Source of the DNA: Acetobacteraceae bacterium
GTDB taxonomy: Bacteria > Pseudomonadota > Alphaproteobacteria > Zavarziniales > Zavarziniaceae
DNA: 21,265 nucleotides
Direction: 5' to 3'
Assembly: GCA_947379865.1 (NCBI GenBank)
Contig: CANCOY010000067.1
Location: 1 to 21,265 of the forward strand
The notes below the pieces were generated by a model. It was not told the origin of the DNA. It saw only the letters and a list, made by a program, of their open reading frames with translations, and searched no databases. A program made the translations under genes and the position numbers. Positions 21,057-21,265 of the stretch are shown piece by piece; position 1 is the first letter of the stretch, and every line of letters starts with the position of its first letter.

Positions 21057-21265
21057 ATGAAATCTGATACTGCACGCCTGTCACGGCGCATTGCGCTCAC
21101 GAGCCTGGCGGTTCTGGCACTCGCCTCGATACCCCTGGCCGCTCAGGCCAAGGTGTCGCAGGCCGAAGTCGACCGGCTTGGCAAGGACCTGACCCCGCTG
21201 GGGGGTGAGGTTGCTGGCAACAAGGACGGCTCGATCCCGGCCTATGACGGTGGTCTGAAGGCCCC
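21057..21265 (+). CDS. DUF1329-family exported protein, partial
   Basis: The first 69 codons are present. Residues 1-30 are a signal peptide (ending PLAAQA before KVSQA), followed by the DUF1329 N-terminal signature EVDRLGKDLTPLGGEVAGNKDGSIPAYDGGL. Members are periplasmic or outer-membrane-associated, with a lipoprotein-binding-like fold, and are often found near RND exporters; the function is unsettled. A strong GGGGAGG lies 9 bases before the ATG. It has its own leader of about 150 bases after the porin terminator, in which I see only a possible TACAAT (20974) without a good -35. Confidence 0.85.
   Translation, partial: MKSDTARLSRRIALTSLAVLALASIPLAAQAKVSQAEVDRLGKDLTPLGGEVAGNKDGSIPAYDGGLKA

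Noticed and set aside
19627..21084. A 485-codon open frame on the minus strand
   Set aside because: It is antisense to the whole porin gene, its terminator and the DUF1329 start. The Val/Gly/Arg-rich translation has no domain, and the opposite strand has clear genes.

Overview
The window is a flagellar gene cluster from a GC-rich alphaproteobacterium. The strongest lineage clue is fliX, the assembly-checkpoint regulator best known from Caulobacter, transcribed divergently from flgI. Downstream of flgI come a short FlgJ/CheL-type rod protein and an FlbY/FlgN-like protein, an order I recall from Caulobacterales and Rhodospirillales. I cannot name a genus.

Layout. (1) Bases 1-4424, minus strand: fliX, a FliL-like protein, a small helical protein, fliO, fliP and two exported helical-repeat proteins of unknown function; the last runs off the left edge. 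Most neighbours overlap by 1-17 bases, and a 166-base gap with a palindrome and a TTGACA box splits the run into two probable units. (2) Bases 4477-4504: two overlapping, oppositely oriented sigma-54 promoters for fliX and flgI. (3) Bases 4539-8583, plus strand: flgI, flgJ/cheL-like, flbY/flgN-like, flhB, a J-domain protein and an unrecognised 97-aa protein. (4) Bases 8589-19421, minus strand: the filament module. A consensus sigma-54 promoter drives fliS-like, an 806-aa divergent flagellin and fliB (flagellin lysine methylase). Two tandem 855-aa flagellins follow, then a FlaG-domain protein. (5) Bases 19729-21265, plus strand: an outer-membrane porin with a textbook terminator, then the 5' end of a DUF1329 gene; these look unrelated to motility and mark the cluster edge.

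How it fits together: FliO/FliP/FlhB belong to the export gate, FlgI forms the P ring, and the FlgJ-like protein acts in rod assembly. FliX would couple basal-body completion to the sigma-54 activator (FlbD in Caulobacter; not in this window). The sigma-54 promoters then feed filament genes, with FliS as flagellin chaperone and FliB as modifier. Both large flagellins share a leader in which the Shine-Dalgarno can pair with an upstream CUCC, suggesting translational control. The most unusual points are the three very large modular flagellins (one with a ~200-residue internal duplication and a cysteine), the shared-box promoter pair, the J-domain protein, and an 835-base inter-flagellin gap holding strong palindromes and one possible small gene. 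No tRNA, rRNA, CRISPR array or insertion sequence was seen.
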